Assembly: GCF_963576545.1 (NCBI RefSeq) | Contig: NC_083646.1 | Location: 19,645,163 to 19,709,162 of the forward strand | Direction of reading: 5' to 3' | DNA from: Limanda limanda | Lineage: Eukaryota > Chordata > Actinopteri > Pleuronectiformes > Pleuronectidae | Length of the DNA: 64,000 nucleotides | Shown: positions 1 to 64,000 of the stretch, in pieces | Layout of the letters: every line of letters starts with the position of its first letter | How positions within the stretch are numbered: position 1 is the first letter of the stretch | Translations under genes and position numbers: made by a program | The notes under the pieces: generated by a model | The model's input: the letters and a program-made list of their open reading frames with translations, nothing else | Told to the model about the DNA's origin: nothing | Database searches by the model: none

Positions 1-58882
<58,882 letters not shown>

Positions 58883-61257
58883 CTGGAAAATGGACAGAGA
58901 AGCAGGGTTGTTAGGAATAACAATGTTTTGCTATATGACATATGCCAGTCTTCCTTTATTTGATCCTAAGTCATAAATGCAAAGCCATTTCACATATGTC
59001 TTAGTAGTTTAAACTTCAGTAATTAAGTCTACATACACTGTTAAACGTTTAGTTTACATTTGAAGTCATTGCTACTCAAATGCCCAATTACATTTGAGGA
59101 ACTTAAATGAATATGAGAGTATGATAACATGTGATGACCAAGTAGCACTGATGTGTCGTTCTGGTGTCTTACCAATCTTCTTATGGTAAGAGTTCACTGA
59201 AATAACAAATTATTTAACTGGGAGCAGCACTGAAGTGCAGGGAAAAAACAAGTAAATTGGCAAAACATTAGAAAAAATAAACCTATACAAAAAGATGGTA
59301 GGAGGACCTAAAACTAAAAACTCCGGTGAAATGATTCTCCAAGTCCACAGTTTGGTTCATATGAGGGTTTTTTTCTTCTTTTGTTTGTTTTGTGGGGAGG
59401 GGGAAACACAAATGAACCGACGCTGTTGACTTGAATGCGCAAGTCTAGTCTGACATTGAAGAGTTGTGATCCATCTTGAACTAATTCAAATAGCATAGCC
59501 TTACTTTTAAGACAGGCGTGATCACGTTGTCAATACTAGACCACAGCAGTCATGTCGCAAAATAAACAGCTTGACTTAACTGTACATAAAATAATAAGTT
59601 TTGTCACTTTCATGTGTTCCAGTATTAATTGTAAAATAAAAAGAGGTGAACAGGCTGCACCTGAAGTGGTGCCAGCGGATGTCACAGTTCCATCATTCTG
59701 TATGACAATATGAGAATGTGGAATCATTACACCTCCTCTGCAGACTATAATCATGTACAGCCCTGAGTGGCCACTCTGCTTAATAGTTGGGGAAGAACAA
59801 GTAATTTTGATCATTTCAGTGATGATAAAATCTAGCACTAAATATGCACCAGATCTTCAAATGTTGAAAAGCACCTATGTCAAATGGCCTTTGTGAATAT
59901 GGATCTCTTATAATTAATTTAAATTATGTCTCTCAATTGCTTTCCCATTCATTCATTTTTCTGACGCACTTTTTCGGTAACTCATGGTAATAGCAGAAAT
60001 ATGGGTAAATCTGCAGGAGGCATGTTTTTTACTTGAATGACATGACCATTTCTCCAGTTAATGTTTTTTCCAATACTGCAACGTCTATTCTTTACTTACA
60101 TATTTCTCTGCCTTGTTAATAACGGTGCTTATCATGGCACAGATATTAGAGGAAAGGTACTGCATGTCACAAAACAACAGTACCCATGAAAAATAAGAAA
60201 CACGATGGCAATGATATTCTAAATCTTCAGCCAGACCCATTTTTTAAAGAAGACATATTGAAGTATAAATATTCCACAAGAAAACAATGTCCTATTGTGC
60301 TCATGTGCTGACACAGCCAAAGTAGTTATGATCAATGTATTCACTGGTAAACTAGTGACAGATAATTTTGATAACATTTTCCAGAAGTGTGAGTAAGAAG
60401 CCTAGAGGTTTCTTCCTCTATTCTTTCGGTTAAACACAATCTTCCAGTATATTTGTCTCCTCTTAAACCTCCATATTTGTGTCTCTGCTGATATATTTTG
60501 TGCAGACTGGACATTTGCAGAGGAATTTTGGCAACGCTTCTATTTCAATCTGCAGTCGAGGACAATAACACATCGTTTTCTTTTGCCTCAGGAGTAGTGC
60601 TCACCAAGAAATTGTATGAATATGTGCAATAAACACATAACAAAAGACTATATGAAACATCGCACATAAGAAGAAAAAAAAATGATCGACGCATGCAATG
60701 CATTCACATAGGTTATTTTTAAGTAACAGCCCTTTAATCACACAACTTATTTAACAGGCTTTAAATATGCGGAGGAGGGAAATGTTCAACTGCTTCTACC
60801 ACCACATTATGGGTCAGTAACAACCATTTACCTAAATTTGTAAGGTTTGCTATGATGACTGACTGGAATGCCAATAGATGTGCAGCTACACAACCAAAAT
60901 GGCTGCCACTGATCATCGACTGTAAAGTGATGACACGTTTACACTTACTCCCATTGTACAAAAATAAACCCAAAATATACCAATGCGAGAGCTGACCTCT
61001 TGTCGTCATTTGGAGTCTGCAGTGGTGATCAGGGTGCCGTGATATTGTGGGACCTCCAATCAATAAAACCCAGCTAGTCTGATCAGATCCAGTGTTGTCC
61101 TGATGGTAATACTAGGTACTTCCATCCTGCAGCTTCTGAATGAACATGCAGTCAAATTGAATGACTATTTTTAAAATGTGCCATCGGTTGGCCGCTTATT
61201 GTTCCAATGGTCAAGTCAGAAAACAGTAGGCCTTTTTTACACCAACACAAAATCCAT

Positions 61258-61302
61258 GAATGGATAGATGGACAGATGGATATATAGACAGAGAGAGATT
61301 GG
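61258..61302. repeat. imperfect GATG/GATA/GACA tetranucleotide repeat
   Basis: ATGGATAGATGGACAGATGG followed by ATATATAGACAGAGAGAGAT: short, interrupted tetranucleotide units just before the LINE fragment. Confidence 0.75.
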
Positions 61303-61644
61303 AAAGTATACATAAGGTCCTGATCCTGATCTGTGTACAGTCCATGTTTATCATTATGTCGTGGTCATCTCCAGCCTCAAATACAGCAGGGCTCTGGCAG
61401 GCCTCCCTTCAGGCACGGTGAAACCCTTACAAATTGTCCAGAATGCAGCGACATGTCTGGTCTTCCATCAACCGAAAAGGGCACGCATCACTCCATTGGT
61501 CACCAGAATCGAATTCAGGTGACTCATGGCTGCCAACAGAGAAAACTTGTGGGTCTGCAGGACAGACCAGAATAAAGGCGCATTACTCTACGACGTGATG
61601 TCTGGCATTATCATCCCTACACACAAGGCAAGCATGGTATAGAC

Positions 61645-62503
61645 CAGGGGTGGGCAAACATTTTGACTTGCGGGCCACAATGGGTTCTAAAATTTGACAG
61701 AGGGGCCGGGCCAGGAACAGATGGATGGAGTGTTTTTGTGAACTAATATAAATGACATGGAAAAATCATTACATGAAAGGATTTGGCCTTTACCAAGCAG
61801 CAAAGCACTTATTTGCAAGGCCATTTAACAAAAACCCGCCTTCAGAGAAAGGCTTGCTAGCCTTTGCTATTTCGAATGCCCCCAAAAAAACATGCCTTGG
61901 TAGATCACTCTTTAATCGCATTTTGTATGTGAAAAAAAATGTTGCTGAGTCTGTAAATTAGTCGCCAACCTCTGAGCTGCAGCCACCCATTCTTGCGTTG
62001 ACTGCTTGCTAGCGTAGTTAACATGCTACGTAGCAAAGTGACGGCTGATGTTGTACTCCATGAAAACTGCGACAGTTTCTCGGCATATCAGGCATACAGC
62101 CTTCGATTGGATTTCAGTGAAAAAGTATTTTGTTGTCGACTCAGTGTTGAACACTTCATTTCCTTGATCCTCTCATTTTACAGAAGGGCTCACAGGGCAA
62201 AGGAAAAAAGTGAAGGGAGATCATGTGCCCTTTCGAGCCCTATACACCACACTCCGGGGCAAATTTAATTTAGCTGACACTTTTATCCAAAGCGACTTAC
62301 AATAAGTGCATTCAACAACAAGAATCAAGAAAGTACGATGTCTTAATATAAAGCAAAACTACAAAGTGCTATAAGTACGTGCCATTTAAGTGCAACTAAA
62401 TTGTTAGTTTAGTTTAGTTTTTTTTAAATTATTTGGACAAGTTTGGCGGGCCGGATTAAAAAGCCCAACGGGCTGTATGTGGCCCGTACTTTGCCCATGT
62501 CTG
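61645..62503. mobile_element. hAT-like element C nested in the LINE fragment
   Basis: The 8-bp duplication GTATAGAC lies at 61637-61644 and 62504-62511. Ends are CAGGGGTGGGCAAAC and the complement of CAGACATGGGCAAAG, with GGGCCACA motifs just inside both ends. It is 859 bp long with no transposase recognised, so it is non-autonomous. Confidence 0.85.
62262..62400 (-). mobile_element. antisense L2/SINE 3'-tail fragment inside hAT element C
   Basis: The complement of TGTAAGTCGCTTTGGATAAA and AGTGTCAGCTAAATT is present, the same conserved tail as at 62789 but in the opposite orientation. It is a small 3'-end insertion or captured piece within element C. Confidence 0.65.
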
Positions 62504-64000
62504 GTATAGACTGTTCTAATCTGTGGTTCCACAATGGCAGAAAAAGCTATTTATTGCTTTCAGAGCTCGAACTTCCCTCCATCTTCAAGAACCTCTTGAA
62601 GACTCATGTCTTCTGAGAGCACCTCCTGTCCCTCACACCTCTAACAACATAGCATGCCTAACTAGCCTTTACTTTGCACTTTTGTCCCACTTATTCTACA
62701 CATTGTCTTATTAAGCAGATTTAGCCCTTAGCACTTACTCCAAGGGTCTGCTGTACTGGAGGTTTAGCGCTGTCCATCAATTCTACCTCGCTTTGGATAA
62801 AAACGTCTGCCAAATGTGTAAATGAAATCTGTAAAGTCACAATTTCCAGGAATCTTTATTTTAGTCTCATTTCTAATCTATTTTACACAGCAGATGCTCA
62901 TATATACATCCCTTATAAGTATGGTCTATAATGAGTGCAATATAAAATCTCAACATCAATCGACAGCTGTTATATATTCATGAGAAAAATGAATCACCAA
63001 CAGACTGCAACAGGAATAAGGTAGGAAAGCTGGTTTGGGCCAATCGAAGTCTGTAAGATTAAATCACTGATAAATGACTGAGAGTTCAATTTGGAGAATG
63101 TCATCCCTGACAGAGACTTGATGTGTAGAACTTCAGTCCATTTGATTTGTTACAACAAGTTATAGTCTAGAAATTCTACCACCAATAACATGTTTGTGTT
63201 CATCTCCAAAACAATGCTGGACTGCACCCAAATGCCCTTATATGTGTTTGTGAAAGAATCTTTCCAACCTTTCTTTTGTCTGAGCTCAGCCTGTATCTAT
63301 AAGGAGTAGAGCTGCACCATGATCAGGCTGAAGTTGACAAGACACGACAGAGTGCAGAAATGAAAGGACTGGTTTTGATCACTGTTATATACGGGTGTAT
63401 CCATAGTATTTCCTCAGGTCTTATGTGCTCTTCTCTGTAACATTAGGTTGTCAGCTTGGTGAAAATATCTGAAAGCTGCCGACCCAAACCCACAGTGTGT
63501 CTGAGAGAGTGACTTATGACAAAATTGTCTCAGGCTATTATATGTTATCTTGTGTCAGAAAAATGTGTCTTGTTTACTATATAACGAAAACCTGGCATTC
63601 ACCCTGACTGATGTGGGGGTGAGGAGTGAGAAACAAAGTTAAGATTCGATGCAGGTATCTGCATGACATCTGACCAGCGCAGAGGTCAGCGGCGAGGAGG
63701 GACAGTCAGACTACTAACTATCACATTCATATGAAGCTCCAGTACTTTGCAGTAGCAGATGTGTATACATGACAGACTGTTTTTCTGTGATATGCCTGAG
63801 GTACAAAGGTTCATGTCAAGGAAATATTCTGTGTATCATCCATGTACCATACAGTACAATTTTGTATGGTTACAGCATTTTTATACCAAATCAAAACAGA
63901 TTTGGTTCATATATACCCTAAAGGGAAAAACCTCAATATTCAGACTGTTAATCAATCCCTACACAAATGAATACAAATTATATTATGTGTATTGATCTGA

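Larger units (their letters stand above)
61340..62828 (+). mobile_element. L2-type LINE 3' fragment, interrupted by a hAT element
   Basis: From 61361 a frame of 53 codons contains AGLPSGTVKPLQIVQNAA and CLVFHQPKRARITPLVTR. This is the ...AGLP....PLQ.VQNAA..LVF pattern found late in the reverse-transcriptase ORF of L2-clade LINEs. After the insertion (61645-62503), stop-interrupted sequence resembles the ORF end (LLKTHVF), and the tail CGCTTTGGATAAAAACGTCT (62789 on) matches the conserved L2/SINE 3' tail of fish. The 5' limit is uncertain. It is dead: stops and frameshifts are frequent. Confidence 0.75.
58883..64000 (-). other. csmd3: csmd3 intron upstream of CCP1 (continues off window)
   Basis: The CUB1 exon was searched for and not recognised. 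About 1.5 kb at 61340-62828 is the nested LINE/hAT stack listed below. The rest is unremarkable AT-rich intron. Confidence 0.72.

Noticed and set aside
59536..59838. 100-codon minus-strand frame with a segment that looked protein-like (NDGTVTSAGTTSGAA)
   Set aside because: No family recognised, no splice context that fits CUB1, and no support from neighbouring sequence. Left as intron.
61752..62268. Two plus-strand frames inside hAT element C
   Set aside because: Neither resembles a transposase or any other family I know; expected by chance in a non-autonomous element.

Overview
The window is a stretch of vertebrate, almost certainly teleost, genomic DNA lying inside one very large gene on the minus strand: csmd3 (CUB and Sushi multiple domains 3). 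I reconstructed 28 consecutive coding exons, running 5' to 3' from high to low coordinates (58882 down to 4804). All have AG acceptors and GT donors, and every exon-exon junction is phase-compatible. Together they give 4,608 nt, or 1,536 open codons with no stop, roughly two fifths of a protein that is about 3,700 residues in mammals. The gene runs off both edges: the start codon, signal peptide and first CUB domain lie beyond 64000, and the rest of CUB10, the tandem sushi block, the membrane anchor and the tail lie below position 1.

Domain order in the window is CCP1, CUB2, linker, CCP2, CUB3, CCP3, CUB4, CCP4, CUB5, CCP5, CUB6, CCP6, CUB7, CCP7, CUB8, CCP8, CUB9, CCP9 and the first half of CUB10. 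The paralogue call (csmd3 rather than csmd1 or csmd2) rests on diagnostic stretches such as [13 protein letters not shown] in CCP2, [14 protein letters not shown] in CUB3, ESCGDPGTPLYG in CCP3 and the CUB8 start. These match my memory of mammalian CSMD3 better than its paralogues. I cannot tell whether this is csmd3a or csmd3b.

Layout: 1-4803 is intron. 4804-42438 holds 26 exons separated by introns of about 0.3-3.2 kb. 42439-58687 holds two introns of about 8 kb around one CUB2 exon. 58688-58882 is CCP1, and 58883-64000 is the upstream intron. Introns carry fish-type repeats: two hAT-like DNA transposons with inverted ends and target duplications (32301-33444 and 48157-49316, the latter with broken transposase remnants), a third hAT-like element inserted into an L2-type LINE 3' fragment (61645-62503 inside about 61340-62828), two copies of one dispersed repeat (15565-15905 and 55760-56160), a tRNA-like SINE remnant, a 107-bp (CA)n microsatellite and a 17-bp C run.

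The most interesting local observations are a decayed partial copy of the CUB4 exon in the intron just upstream of it, a glycine-rich insertion in CUB2, a promoter-like module shared by two different hAT elements, and the nested transposon stack at the right end. I found no second protein-coding gene, RNA gene, CRISPR array or operon-like structure, and no evidence of a novel multi-gene system.
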